Source: Stichopus chloronotus (taxonomy: Eukaryota > Echinodermata > Holothuroidea > Aspidochirotida > Stichopodidae). Taken from it: a stretch of DNA of 64,000 bases. The position numbers and the translations under genes are program-made. Positions 51,001 through 62,968 of this stretch are shown in pieces; the first letter of the stretch is position 1, and each line of letters begins with the position of its first letter. The DNA lies in assembly GCA_021234535.1 (NCBI GenBank), contig CM037843.1, positions 19,499,911-19,563,910 on the forward strand, read 5' to 3'. The notes below the pieces were generated by a model. It searched no databases and was not told the DNA's origin. It was given only the letters and a program-made list of their open reading frames with translations.

Positions 51001-54000
51001 GTCACAGCTATCCTTCCTAAAACGTTTGAAGTGCACCTGTCAATGCTGTTGGGTATTTAACGGACGGAAGCAGCAGCCTCATGAGGTAAAGATGAAAGCG
51101 TATAGATTCTGAAGGACATTCAAAAGCTGAAAATAGAAAGCAGGCATCTCTTTAAAGTATAAAATCTTGTTTATGTTATCTTGTCACTTTGGTCAAATGT
51201 TTTAACGACTTTGGTTTCACAGAGACGAAAACTAAAATTAGACCTAATGCGACGGGTAAGTAATGAGCACGTTAGAAGCACTATCATAATCACGGTGTTT
51301 GTCATTGCTACATGCAGACATCATATCTCTCCATTAAAACATCATGTTCCATTAATGTGACCAAATGTAGTGATTCCCCCAACATTCTGTAAATAGAATG
51401 TATCGTGATTACCAAGGCCATCTCAAAAAAAAAGGGGGGGGAGACAAACTAGACACATTGCATTGTCATCTCTTGATGTTTGTAACGTTCACGTTTTACT
51501 GCATTTTGGACCAAATGAAAATGTTACATGCATTACGTAATGCATGACGTAATGCATGACGTTATTTGAAACGCAATTTGAATAAAAAAGAACACAGGCC
51601 TGCAATGCTTCAACCAGGTATGAAGTTCTGTGTGCAAAGTGACGTAATAAGGAGAGCACATTCTAAATTTTAGCTGTGTTGGCCTATACAGCAGTTGGCC
51701 CATTTTGTCAATATGTGTATCATTATTTTATTAATTCTGTTAAATCATGGGTGGCGGTTAAAGCATGTTAAACTTAGAATTTTAGTTGGTGCCTCTTTTC
51801 TGGTCATATCATATCATTCTTTCAGTCAATTCTGATGAGATAGGAAATTCAAAAGAAAAATACGTCAGTAACAAAATCACTTCATTGATGCATATTTCGA
51901 TTCTTTTTGATGTCCCCCCTTCAGCAAGACCTAAATTTTCCCCTCATTTTTCAATTTACCCACCTTTAGAGAAATATATAATAAATAATGAGTCAGTGGG
52001 TAGGGATGGGGATAGAATATATCTGAAGAGATCGTTATCAATATTCTCCCCTCGTTTGTTGAGGACGAAACGGATAGCACCAAGCTACAGGGTTCCCAAC
52101 ACTTCTCATCTGGATGGGTATCTTTAGGGAGCAATATGCATGAAAAAAAAAAAAAAAACATTTTAACAACTTTCTCCTAATGCACTGTCTGGCCTTATTC
52201 AACTTTATCTCTCCTTGTTTCAATCTTTGTCATCATTCTCTTCCATGGTGGTGTGGTGGTACACGAGGAGTGCGGTTTATGAAGTAACAGGAACATCAGG
52301 CATAACGTTCAGGAGGTTGCACGTGTAATTCATATCTGAGCAATGTGAGGAAGAATAGTCACTTGCTTTATTGCCGAATGTCAAGCCAAGAAAATGTGCG
52401 AGGGGGTGTCGTACGGCGAGAAGTCGGAAAAGATGTATTTTCAGACTTAAAAGTTGAATTTAAAATTGATTCCTATTGACTTGTAATATCAATTACTTCA
52501 AAAATAAAATTAGTGAACATTTACTTGCTACTTTTTTTTTTTGCAAATGTGACGCGCAATATTGCCATTTCCAGGAACCGAAGACTTGCCACAGAGTGTT
52601 CCTTTTTTGTGCTGCAATCTACAGGAATTACTCAAGAAATTAATAGTTTCCGTTGGAAACCATTTGCTCTGCAGTGAGGGGCTTTACTCGTCAAGAACCA
52701 TTGTTGCCTTAGAGTGATGTATTGCACGCCGTTACTCTCTTCAGGTTTACACAACAGCTTAACAGCTTTATGTCACATGACCTGCATTCCCTTAACATGG
52801 TAATTTTGATTTTTACGTACAGGTTCACAAATAACATCGAACATGGGGTCCGGATATCATGAATTCATTATTTCCGTTAAATGTATCTTTGTCTGTCGTA
52901 TAGTGTAAGAAAATGTTTTAGGATAGACATCAGCGTGCGAAGACATTACACTATATCGTGCTATAGTAGATGGGGATTCACAGAAGACTAGACAGAGATC
53001 GAATGGAAAACAGTTTTTACTGGTGGGTCCTGACCCTTTTGAAAGGGGTATGAACGTTTTCATTTACTTACTTCAAAATATCCTGATATCTGCCTTACAT
53101 TCCTTAAAAAAATTCCAACCTTTAGAAAGGAAAGATAATGATGTTAACAAAAGGTCAACAAATTGGCAAGAGCAAAATCAAACATAAAACAAAGACGACA
53201 TTCGTAACTATATTAATGATATCCTCTCCTGAGGGAAAGCTTCTTTGGACAAAACAAATATCAAAAAAGTAACATTGCCTTTATATTTGTTATCCTCCGA
53301 AGATAAATTTTATTCAGTTGTTTTATTCATTATTTGCGGTGACAACAACGACAACAATGTATAAACATGTTTACCGATGAGTGAAATTTGACACCCTTCC
53401 AAAGTCAATGAAAATATGAAACAAAAATAAAAACACATGAGTGCACGATTTCTACTTGAAGAAAACAAAGCAGTTGCCAAAAAAAAGTTCTTGGTGCTCT
53501 GCGTTCTAAATAAATATCAGGTTAAACCTAGGGAGGAGTATTTTTGTTCCTCTTTGCTTTCACTGTGCCAAAGGAAAAAAAAATAGAACAAATTGTATAG
53601 GGTGCTGCAGGCACAGTTTGTACCAAAAACGTTAACACTTTCTTTAGAGATAATAGTGGTCAAGCCAACGAAGATTGGTTGACAATCAAAATAACTATAA
53701 AAGCAAAAACCCAAAGGTGTTATTTTTACTTTCGTCATGCCGTACAAACTTAGCACTTGGATCAGTTTTGAGGCCACGATCCGGCAAAAATAAATCGACA
53801 AGAGTGACTAGGTAAACTGAAAAGGACAGGAAGAGAAACAAGAAACAACGATCTTCGTTTCAACTAAAAGAGTTTTCCAAAAATATAGCATACAAGCGAC
53901 ATAACATAATTATCAGAGTAATCGTTACTATAGCATTTTTTTTAGTCATAGCTGATAAATTATAGTTGACAACAGACGAAACTGTAGAAAAACAACTTAC

Positions 54001-56594
54001 TTTACTTGTTTGACAGGTTGTGAAAGGTTGTGAAAGGAAATCAGAACCTTGTTGCTAACGTACTAGTGAATCGGGGTCGGATTTACCAATGAAGGGGACG
54101 CAAACTGATGTGAGGCCCCTCCCCTTCGACCATGATCCTTCACAAGACTAGGGTGGCGCCCTATGCAAATCACAGACAGCCTATACATGTACACAAAGAA
54201 ATTAGCAGACCTCCACAAAATCATACAGGAACATCTTTCAAAATAAATTAATAACTGGAGTGACATTTAAACGTTAACAATCTCCAGAGATTCTGTTGTA
54301 ACAATAATATGGTTCAAGAGACATTAAGTTTTTTCAAAGCACCTTCATAACTTTCATCCCCTCTTTTTTTCCAGTCTCCACGCATCTCCTAAAATCTTCC
54401 CTTCAAGTCACTGAGTTACGATTTAAAGTGTAATTTTCTCTGTTTTGTTTTCATCCCATCCCAAATAAACTTGAATACAATATACTTTCGAGTTCGTTAA
54501 AGTCAGCGATAAAATAAAACAAAATATAAGAAATCCTTCCTCAAGCATCTTTTTAATAGGCTGCATTTATTGCTATATCCATTTATATCTTTCAAATTAC
54601 ATTCAATAATGAAACTTTAAAGCAACGTGTATCGGAAATTTTAGCAACGTATATGGCCGAATTACGATTCGGTTTGGCTACAGCTCATTCCTCATGTACC
54701 GTATGTTCTATGCGGGCCGTAAAGCTGGAATTGGGTGCATAACGTCATTTCGATATGAGAGTATCTAATTCATGGAGGCCTTATAACGTCATTTTTATAC
54801 AACGGACCAATCCTGAAGTATTTCGGAAGGGTAAAAAATATCTTAATAAGCAATGTGGAAAGTGTCGCTATACTGTTCTGCCAAACACAGCAGTTGTCAA
54901 AGACAAAAGGAAAAAGCTTGAAACCACGACGTCACCCTTTAAACAACGACTTTGTCATTCAGTTGCGCTTCGTCTGTTTTGAATACGTTTTAAATAAAAG
55001 TTTACGAAGCGTTGCTTGTGTACACTGTTGTTAAAATATATACACTAATATATATATATACTAAGCAACTTCAGTAAAAAGTGATGGCAACCGTACTGGT
55101 TGGAAATCGATTATATTACTCTGAGCCCTTACAGGAGTGTTTGTATACGTTCACTGAACTAGCAGCTATAGATGGCCAGGCAAAGATTTCCTTTGAAAGC
55201 AGGATGAACAATTTTCGTCTTCTTGTGTTTATAATTTATGCAACGCTCACAATACCGTTGCAGTATAGAGAAACTAGTTGAGGGTATCCGGGAAACAAAA
55301 ATGATAATGTTCTTAAAGTGTTTATGATGTAAAAAACATTTCATTTCCCACTCATAAAATGATACTCTAATATTTGGCTCGTGGTTTTGAAGAAATTAAC
55401 GATGATTAGGTGAGATGAAAACAAAATTTAGAAAAGGCTGTTTAAACAGCATACTGTCCTTAACTTCTTCGTTTCGAAAGGTTTCGAAAATGAAGAAAGA
55501 CGGTACTTGGACCCATAAGAAATTAATTCAGATGAAACGAAATCTTGTATCAATTTATTACAACGATTCAATCTAGTCATTGAAAGTTTACACACTGAAT
55601 GAGTCGCTCTTGCTGTGCGACAGGTCTACACCCTAGGCTATAACTGCAGTCTACATGGGCTTCAAACCAGTCAATTTATCGAACGATGAGTCGAATCGTG
55701 CGTTGACTTGAACACATGTGACCATAGCTTCGGGTTATCCCTATCAACGATAACTACTTGATATTTAAAACTTGATCTTCCCAGTGAGCGATGACAGTGG
55801 CGGGGAGGTAATAAATTCACTTGAGATAAATACGATTTTATCCGCAAAAGTGTCTCTCGACTCGTCATCACACTTGAGGAAACGATCGCTGCTTAAAATT
55901 GTCATGGATAAATTACAGTTTTCTCTTCTTCATCACCCCCCCCCCCCCACCTCCCGTCTGACCCGCTTGGTTTTCATTTTCTCTCGTGACAAACATTTCT
56001 GATTGAAATTACATTTAGTGACGTTTCTGTCGCCATGGCGGTGGGAACATGTATGTTGAGTGAATTTATTAGTGACCTCGTTTTCCTTAGGTTCTATCGC
56101 TTCGAATTTATTGGCTTTTATTCCAAAATGGGAAACAATTCAAGCTGTTAAAAATCATTGCTTAATGATGTGATCATTCGTTCGAATGGTAACATTGGAG
56201 TACTTTTGAATTCGGATGTTCCTTTTATTACTTTGACGTCATTCCCCACTGGCTGTGAAGTATAAAGCTCTCAAAAGAATGAACTGCATTTTTCTTTTTT
56301 TCACAATACCGAAAAGTACATTTTCAGAAGTTTGCTTGACGGTTCGTCGGCTTGCTCCTATGTTCAATTGCAACAAATCTCTGGCAATGTTACTAAAATA
56401 CAGAGAAATATAGACGATCAACAATACAGAAAACTGAAAAAATAGAGCTCTCTGCCATGTCCACTTGTCTTTTACGACACTCGGCTATTTACTATAGGCA
56501 GATTAAAAAGTTACGCCTGCGCCATACGGTGCAGCCTTTGTCATTATAATACGTCCTTTTCTTACCTTTTTTCTCTTTGGTTATGAATATTCAG
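48006..56594 (+). other. 8.6-kb EAG intron with no supported gene
   Basis: The sequence between the linker exon and the S1-S3 exon is AT-rich. It contains a palindrome at 51528-51560, a short repeat-like GC patch near 54070-54170 (GGGGTCGGATTTACCAATG...CCCCTCCCC) and homopolymer tracts. A protein-like stretch at 55786-55917 was considered as an extra exon and rejected, because its phase does not fit this gene. I see nothing else specific. Confidence 0.75.
51528..51563. repeat. 18-bp perfect palindrome extended by a 12-bp tandem repeat
   Basis: ATGCATTACGTAATGCAT (51528-51545) is its own reverse complement. ACGTAATGCATG is repeated head to tail and followed by ACGT, so the palindrome and the repeat overlap. 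It contains several ATGCAT and TGACGTAA motifs. No neighbouring gene was seen. Confidence 0.8.
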
Positions 56595-56993
56595 ATGATG
56601 AGTATGGACGCCGAGATGCTCCCACAGTACAAGCGAGAAACACCGAAGACGCCCCCACACATCATTCTCCATTATAGTACCTTTAAAGCGATATGGGACT
56701 GGGTTATATTACTGCTTACATTTTATACCGCTGTGGCTGTGCCTTTCAATGTTGCCTTCACCGATCGGAACTCTGAGGACTACATCACGATGGTCGTCAT
56801 TGACGGGATCGTAGATATCGTCTTTTTCGTCGACGTCATTTTGAATTTCCATACGACATTTGTCGGACCCGGTGGCGAGGTCGTGTCCGACCCTAAAATC
56901 ATTCGAATGAACTATCTTAAGACCTGGTTCATCATCGACCTTCTCTCCTGCTTGCCTTATGATGTCATCAATGCGTTCCAGGGATCACCAAAC
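56595..56993 (+). CDS. eag/KCNH1-KCNH5-like: EAG-type potassium channel, exon encoding S1 to S3
   Basis: The acceptor GAATATTCAG precedes ATGATGAGT at 56595, in phase 0. The translation [13 protein letters not shown], then [12 protein letters not shown], leads to S1 ([13 protein letters not shown], about 56694-56760), S2 ([19 protein letters not shown], about 56787-56849) and S3 ([14 protein letters not shown], from about 56925). The S2 acidic residues that pair with S4 charges and bind magnesium in EAG channels are present. The [13 protein letters not shown] loop matches fly EAG exactly. The exon is 399 bp and ends NAFQGSPN before GTAAGT at 56994. This junction corresponds to the place where human EAG1 can carry an alternative 27-residue insert. 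No such cassette was seen in the following intron. Confidence 0.97.
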
Positions 56994-57618
56994 GTAAGTG
57001 TCACGGGAAGAGCTTTGTTAAAAGAACCACAAATCTCTCAGTGACGTACGGAGAGAATGACCATCGTGTCGTGGTTGTCCCTGGCCATCTGAACACCGAG
57101 GTCACCAGCTTTGGAAATTAAGTCTGTGTGTGGTAGTACAACATGATAATTTGATCAAAGCTAACCAAGGAATTAGAGACCACTTCTTTGAAGTTCAAAC
57201 TTATACGATTTGAAATGTTTACTGCTGTTATGTATGCCTCACGTAGTACGAAAATTGTGTCCACATCTCTACGTTAGCTGTGATCATTTGAATGACAGTA
57301 GGGGGGGGAGGTTATGGCCGAGCCATGCTGGATATTGTGGTAAATGTTGTAACTTGTAGATGGAACGAACAGATATGAACAATTCCATCAAATTCAACTA
57401 TTTTTAGTAATCTAGTGCAAGGGTAACCAACTATAGCCACAACCCTATTTGAACACCATTTAAAAAAAAAATCTTTAGTCTGTCTGTTATTGTGTAATTA
57501 ATCCACAACGAATGACAAGGGAGGGGGGGGGGTGCACAGGTGATTTCTGATTCAACTGCCAAGCCGAGGGAAATATTTACGTTCCTCACTGCTCCTTTTC
57601 TTTTTCTTTCGCCTGCAG
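56994..57618 (+). other. 625-bp EAG intron between S3 and S4
   Basis: The intron runs from GTAAGT to a strong pyrimidine tract ending TTTCGCCTGCAG. It contains two G8-G9 runs (57301 and 57522) and no open stretch resembling an extra exon. The translation from the preceding exon would stop at 57042. Confidence 0.9.
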
Positions 57619-58021
57619 AGTGACATCAGCAGGATTTTTAGCGCGTTGAAGGTGGTGCGTCTCTTGAGATTGGGAAGAGTGGTCCGTAAACTCGATCACT
57701 ACATCGAGTACGGGTTAGCCTTCCTTGTACTACTCATGTTGTTCTTTGTTTTAATCGCCCATTGGCTAGCTTGTATCTGGTATAAGATCGGTATCGATAA
57801 TCTCACCGCACAGAGTTGGCTTTACAAGCTAGGGAGAGACGTCGAGGAGCCTTACAACCTAACGAACAAAAACGACCCCGGGGAGGGTCCGGGGACCACC
57901 ATGGCCTACGTCTCCGCACTTTACTACACGATGAGCAGCCTCACCAGTGTCGGTTTCGGGAACATCTCCGCAACGACCTCGTTGGAGAAAATGTTCTCTA
58001 TCGCCATGATGATTCTCGGAT
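57619..58021 (+). CDS. eag/KCNH1-KCNH5-like: EAG-type potassium channel, exon encoding S4, S5, pore and start of S6
   Basis: The translation opens SDISRIFSALKVVRLLRLG. The S4 voltage sensor carries arginines at 57658, 57667, 57676 and 57685, followed by RKLDHYIEYG. S5 (LAFLVLLMLFFVLIAHWLAC, about 57712-57780) is followed by the turret, which has a possible N-glycosylation site NLT. The pore helix LYYTMSSLTSVGFGN follows, with the selectivity filter SVGFGN at 57946-57963. This GFG filter is typical of EAG/ERG channels, where most potassium channels have GYG. S6 begins MFSIAMMILG and is interrupted by the donor GTAAGT at 58022 after one base of a serine codon. All residues needed for a conducting channel are present, with no stop or frameshift. 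Confidence 0.97.
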
Positions 58022-58689
58022 GTAAGTAGTTCCTGTATAATGAGAAAATAACTAAGACTAGAGAAATTCTTCTGTTCCCAGTTTGGAAGCGAACCAGTCC
58101 TCGTACATGTTATGTTAGAGAAAGGTATGTGTGTGTGTGTTTAAATGTGTTCAATCTGCCTGAAGATAACGTCCAAATTGTTAATTACTGACATTTATTA
58201 TGCATGGATCAAATAACTAGAATGCAGAAATGCATTGTGGTTTCGATGATCTGCTTAAGAGAATTTTTTTTCGATTGTTTTTATGTCTTACAAACATTTT
58301 ACTTATTTTGATGTTCCATTGTCGCCAAGTTTTATCTTTCTACTAAAATGCTAATTTGTGTTTGATGTGCCCTGCAAGGTGCACAGCTTTCATGTACACA
58401 ACTTGAAGCGCGTGTCTTGGAATTTTCTGTAACCCTTTATTCCAATTCCAATTTTATACTTCTAACTATAGCATGTATATTGCAACCATCCATTGGGCAA
58501 TGAAGCACAAGCCATTGTGTGAAGGTTAGTACATGTTTGCAGTTCAGTTGCGTTCTCTCTGAAAGACTACCTGTGCTTCCTTCACACGGCTTTACTTTTT
58601 GCTAAGTATTATCCACCTTTCTAAGTGTACCTGGTATGTTTGGTATACATGTTAGCTGCCATGATATGTATGCCAGGTATACTGACGCA

Positions 58690-59430
58690 GTTTATTTACA
58701 ATGTTTTCACAGTTTCACCCTTCTTGACCTCAAGTGATCGTTGACCTCCATTAAAATAAAAGCATTCTTGTTCTAAATAAGATACACCTACATACCAAAT
58801 ATAAGATCTGTCCAAGCTCCCCTTCTTGAGATATCGTGTTTACAAGGTTTTCACAATTTGACCCCTGTTGACCCCAAATAACCTTTGACCTCCACCAAAA
58901 ACAATAGGGTTCTTGTACTCAATGTGGTACATCTGCATACCCAAATATGAGATCTGTCCAAGCTTCCCTTATTGAGATATCGTGTTTACAAGGTTTTCAC
59001 AATTTGACGTCTGTTGACCCCAAATGACCTTTGACCTCCACCAAAAACAATAGGTTTCTTCTACTCAATGTGGTTCATCTACATACCAAATATGAGATCT
59101 GTCCAGGCTTCCCTTATTGCGACATTGTGTTTGCAAGGTTTTTCACAATTTGACCCCTGTTGACCCCAAATGACCTTTGACCTCCACCAAAAACAATAGC
59201 TTTCTTCTACTTAATGTGGTACATCTACATACCAAATATGAGATCTGTCCAAGTTTCCCTTCTTGAGATATCGTGTTTACAAGGTTTTCACAATTTGACC
59301 CCTGTTGACCCTAAATGACCTTTGACCTCCACCAAAAACAAAAGGGTTCTTCTACTCAATGTGGTACATCTACATACCAAATATGAGATCTTTCCAAGCT
59401 TCCCTTCTTGAGATATCGTGTTTACAAGGT
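58690..59430. repeat. Tandem array of about 146-bp units, five copies, each with a DR1-like motif
   Basis: The landmark (T/C)GTGTTTACAAGG recurs at about 58835, 58981, 59126, 59272 and 59417, giving a period of 145-146 bp. Each unit reads TTTTCACAATTTGACCCC, TGACCTTTGACCTCCACC, ACTCAATGTGGTACATC, then CCAAATATGAGATCTGTCC. Later copies are about 90% or more alike, and the first (from about 58690) is more diverged. Perfect TGACCTTTGACCT motifs lie at 59025-59037, 59171-59183 and 59316-59328, with a one-mismatch copy at 58879-58891. The array ends abruptly in a CA-rich microsatellite. Confidence 0.9.
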
Positions 59431-59448
59431 AGGGCGTCAGAAACAAGC

Positions 59449-59485
59449 ATACACACACACACACGCGTACACACACGCACACGCA
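59449..59485. repeat. CA-rich microsatellite
   Basis: An (AC)n tract with CGCG interruptions lies directly after the 146-bp array. Confidence 0.85.
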
Positions 59486-61199
59486 TTCATGATTACAAAG
59501 GTTACGATTATCATCGAAACCAAAAACTTAACGTTCTTCTGACATGTAGCCTAGTAATTTCCTTGCAAAGATAAATTATCCTGATTATTCGAAAAGAACA
59601 ACAACTAAAAAGAAAACTACATCTCTTATTTACCCCTTTGTTTTGTCGATGTTATGGTAGAGGTGTGATAAACCATATATCTAATGAGACCCCCATCACA
59701 TTGATGACTTTCTTGTGGCTACAATTGCTTGATATCATCAAAGACGGCTTGAAGTTCTCTTTCACGTTATCATTCTCGTCTGTAACTCACCGTTATTTTT
59801 TACTTACGTTTAATGCTGCCGTGGCACTTCTTTTTCCTGATGTAACCCGTCACAGAGGCCCTCTGGTCTACCTTGGGAAATCTAGCGTGAAATAAGGCGC
59901 TGTTTAGTACTGATTACCCCCCGAAAGCAATGCATCAGTCACTCCTCATTTCACGCCCATGTGTTATTCATCTTCCCTCGAGGTGACATTCCCGAGTCGT
60001 CCCTTTCAGCCTGCGAAACATTAGCCAATCACGGAAATTGATCCTCTCGCGTCCAAACTACGTCAGAGGTCAGGGGTCACGGGAAGGGTTTCCATTGTCT
60101 GGTGAGCCAAGCGGGTTAGTCGAGAATGTGCTAATTTTAGCTTGTCTCACACCATCTTGAAAGCTTTTCTCTCATCTAAAGAATCATGTCAAAAGAGAGA
60201 ATAATGGAAAACAAAGCACTAAAAGAGATTATCTCTGCAGGGATGAAATGTCTTAGGAACGAGAGTAAGAAAAAAAGGCCCATTCACTAAGAATGGTAAC
60301 TCTAAAGTACTCAAAAAGAGACTGACAGTGAGTTAATTCAGACCCGGTTCTATCAGAAACAGTGCACATTTTATGGCAATATTCCTATGTTTAAACAAGA
60401 TCAATGCTTCTGACGCAAAAAAAGCAACGTATATAGTTTCAGTGCTCAAGCCAAGGCTTGAGCTAAGAATTGATAAGGCCAAGAGAGGTACACGTTTCGT
60501 CAGTGAATTTATCAAAATTTATTTAGAAACCTTTCTCGTCAGGGAAACTTTCTCTGCAAAAGAATATTTCCAAAAACAACGAGAAAAAGATTCAACTCGT
60601 AATCTATCTGTACGTATTTTACGTTTTGTTACTATGGCTACATAAAAATCGATTTCATATTCATGCATGTGAAATAAAATCCCGCACCGATCTTATTACG
60701 GCTTGCGATTGAAACTCAGATGAGTTTTTAATATTTCTACTTTTATTATAGGTCTATATAATTATTATCATATAATGATGTTACTACAGTTAAATTTTGT
60801 CGAAATTGCCAGTTTGTGTCGACTTGCCAAAAGCCACGTATATCGTACAAAAAGAACCGTATGTGATTGGAACAAAAAGGAAGAACGAACCCACGAAACG
60901 ATACCGTTTTATGACGTCACCCCTGAATGTCACGCCCCACATTCAAAGGTTGTCTCACTATATGGCTGTTGTAAACGATGCCCATTTGTGAACCCACTTA
61001 AAAACAACATAACGTATATGGTGCAAATTAAAGTCTCCACCGGGATTGGAACTTAACACTTTCTTCTTTAGTGTACTCCCAAGAAACACTGATTGTGAAT
61101 CATTTGTGTAAATGACCAATATAGCGCAGACCAGGGGGCATTTAACCTGTGATCCCAGCTGAGTGCAATTCGCTGAGAGGCCTCATGCGGCCCCATCCC

Positions 61200-61350
61200 C
61201 TCATTTAGAACAGAAATTACAATTTAAGACAAAGAAAAGAAATGGGGAAATTAATACTGATATTATCCGTATAAAAAGGTCGGAATTAATAACATTTTGT
61301 TGTCAAATCTTACGCTCACTACATATGCCGATGGTACCCCTTTTCACACT
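61200..61350. repeat. Dispersed repeat copy B (related to 34150-34300)
   Basis: Its 3' part, AAATCTTACGCTCACTACATATGCCGAT, matches copy A closely. The preceding AT-rich stretch and the GC-rich CATGCGGCCCCATCCCCTC block near 61185 correspond more loosely. No coding sequence was recognised. Confidence 0.5.
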
Positions 61351-61451
61351 TCTCTTTCATCAATTCGCATAGCCTTGGACATTTCTGCATGCATACTACT
61401 ATATACTTCATTCACAGTTCTATTGTCTTAGTACTCGTTACAAGTTTCCTA

Positions 61452-61464
61452 GGGGGGGGGGGGG
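61452..61464. repeat. G13 homopolymer run
   Basis: Thirteen consecutive G are followed by GAGAGATCG. A GC-rich purine stretch (GGGGAGGGGTGAGGGCGAGAG, 61515-61535) lies 50 bp further on. Confidence 0.8.
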
Positions 61465-61639
61465 AGAGATCGATTTATTACAGTATAAATTAGTATAAAG
61501 AGGAGGATAACAGAGGGGAGGGGTGAGGGCGAGAGGGCGGGTGAGGGGCTGGCTAGCAATCTGTGCGACCCGCCCAAAAGTCAAAATTTGGCAATTTGGC
61601 TCCTTGGTTGGCCACCCCTGGTATTGGGAATTCCAACAT

Positions 61640-61840
61640 CAGAAAGAGAGCTGTGGTCTAAAGGTTCAGAGGGTACTCCCTAGTGATTGAGGTCATGTCG
61701 TTCGAATCCTGTCGTAGTCTGATGAGGCCCACAAAGCACGAAACCGGTTATGACGTAGATTTTTTTCTGATGTTGCTGTATTATTTTCATGTATATTGCG
61801 AGTTCTAATACATGAATAAATGATAAAATGAAAGTTATAT
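61640..61840 (+). mobile_element. tRNA-derived SINE-like element with a hammerhead-like core
   Basis: The head looks like a tRNA gene with RNA polymerase III promoter boxes. The A-box-like TGTGGTCTAAAGG is at 61652-61664 and the B box GTTCGAATCC at 61700-61709, with tRNA-like spacing. The body follows with CTGATGAG (61719-61726) and CGAAAC (61739-61744), which are the two conserved core strands of a hammerhead ribozyme. An AT-rich tail with ATGAATAAATGATAAAATG ends the element near 61835. The segment between the core strands pairs poorly, and no clear third stem was found, so ribozyme activity is doubtful. A functional tRNA is excluded because the acceptor stem does not pair well. Confidence 0.6.
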
Positions 61841-62968
61841 ACTTTTGAATTTATGCCGAATTTTTTTTTTTCTTGTATGTACAGTATTGTACAGTAACTT
61901 ATGATTTATATACGTTGCATATTGAAGTATAAGTCACTTCTGTTTGCCCACATATCTACTAGCGAAGCGAATTTGTTTTGCATACATGAAACTAAAAAGG
62001 ATTCTGTTATATCTGCAGTGTTGTATCAATACGTTTAATATGCATCCAGCCATATAACCATATAACTCTCGTCAGACGCATTGACCTACACTTGTTATCG
62101 GTAGCCCATATATTATAGCCCACAGACCTTATAAAATAGATCTCCATACTCGGTACACCCAACGCCTGGCCCCGTGCTGAATATATTTCAGCATGGTTAG
62201 ACCGTTGACAGGGTATCGTTTTCACCGAAGTACTAACTATCTTATGAGGTGTTACTATACCTCATTGAAATACATGAATTAAACAATACACACTGACAAT
62301 CTTAAGTGTTATGCATGAATTTTCATTTTCATGGGTCCGACGGTAGTTCCAAAGTCACCAAGTTCTAAAGTCTTTCACAATCTTCAGCACTTGCATTTAT
62401 TTGAGGATGGAATTGACTCTAAAATATATATCGTTTCATTTACACCGTGTTATCTGATCTTTGTACAAACGAAAGCAGTCTGGTCACCTATCCTGATCAT
62501 AATTATCCATATATGCATTTGACTAAAGTTCCGACGTATGGCTCCTTTGTTCGTCCCATAATGTTGTCATTCAAACACGCATAAAAACCGCATACATGTT
62601 GCCTCCATGGTACTGAACGCCGTATTGGCCTTGAAAAGTTTTACTTGATTAGAGGTAACATGCGCATTACACTGTTACATTCAAACGCATTTCTGCAACA
62701 CCTGCCATAACAAGAGAGTGATATTTCTGTTGAGGGTATGCATTATCGGTTTGTTTATTGTAACAGCGGGAAAATTGCTACCATATTTCATCAAATGCCA
62801 ACTCCCTGGTTCTTGTTCGGTCTGTTTTTATGATTATTATTCATTCCACTTCGTTTTTGTCGATATGTTACTCAGCGTAGTTAACCACCATCGAAGAATG
62901 TTAGCATATTTTCAGATGTGTAAAATGTGTCGGTAAGGAGAATAAAAGTTCCTATTTTTATCAAACAG

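Larger units (their letters stand above)
58022..62968 (+). other. 4.9-kb EAG intron rich in repeats
   Basis: The intron interrupts the S6-coding region. It contains the tandem array of about 146 bp (58690-59430), a CA-rich tract (59449-59485), a copy of a dispersed repeat (61200-61350), a G13 run (61452-61464) and a tRNA-derived SINE-like element (61640-61840). Open frames near 60373 and 60775 lack recognisable domains and proper borders. The remainder holds nothing I can name. Confidence 0.8.

Noticed and set aside
55786..55917. Protein-like stretch after CTTCCCAG, considered as an extra EAG exon before S1
   Set aside because: The open frame needs an incoming phase of one base, while the flanking EAG exons join at phase 0 and already align to known EAG proteins without a gap. 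No good donor follows.
60373..61056. Open frames at 60373-60645 and 60775-61056, considered as exons or a retroelement fragment
   Set aside because: There are no conserved motifs or convincing splice borders, and the frames overlap other open frames of similar length.
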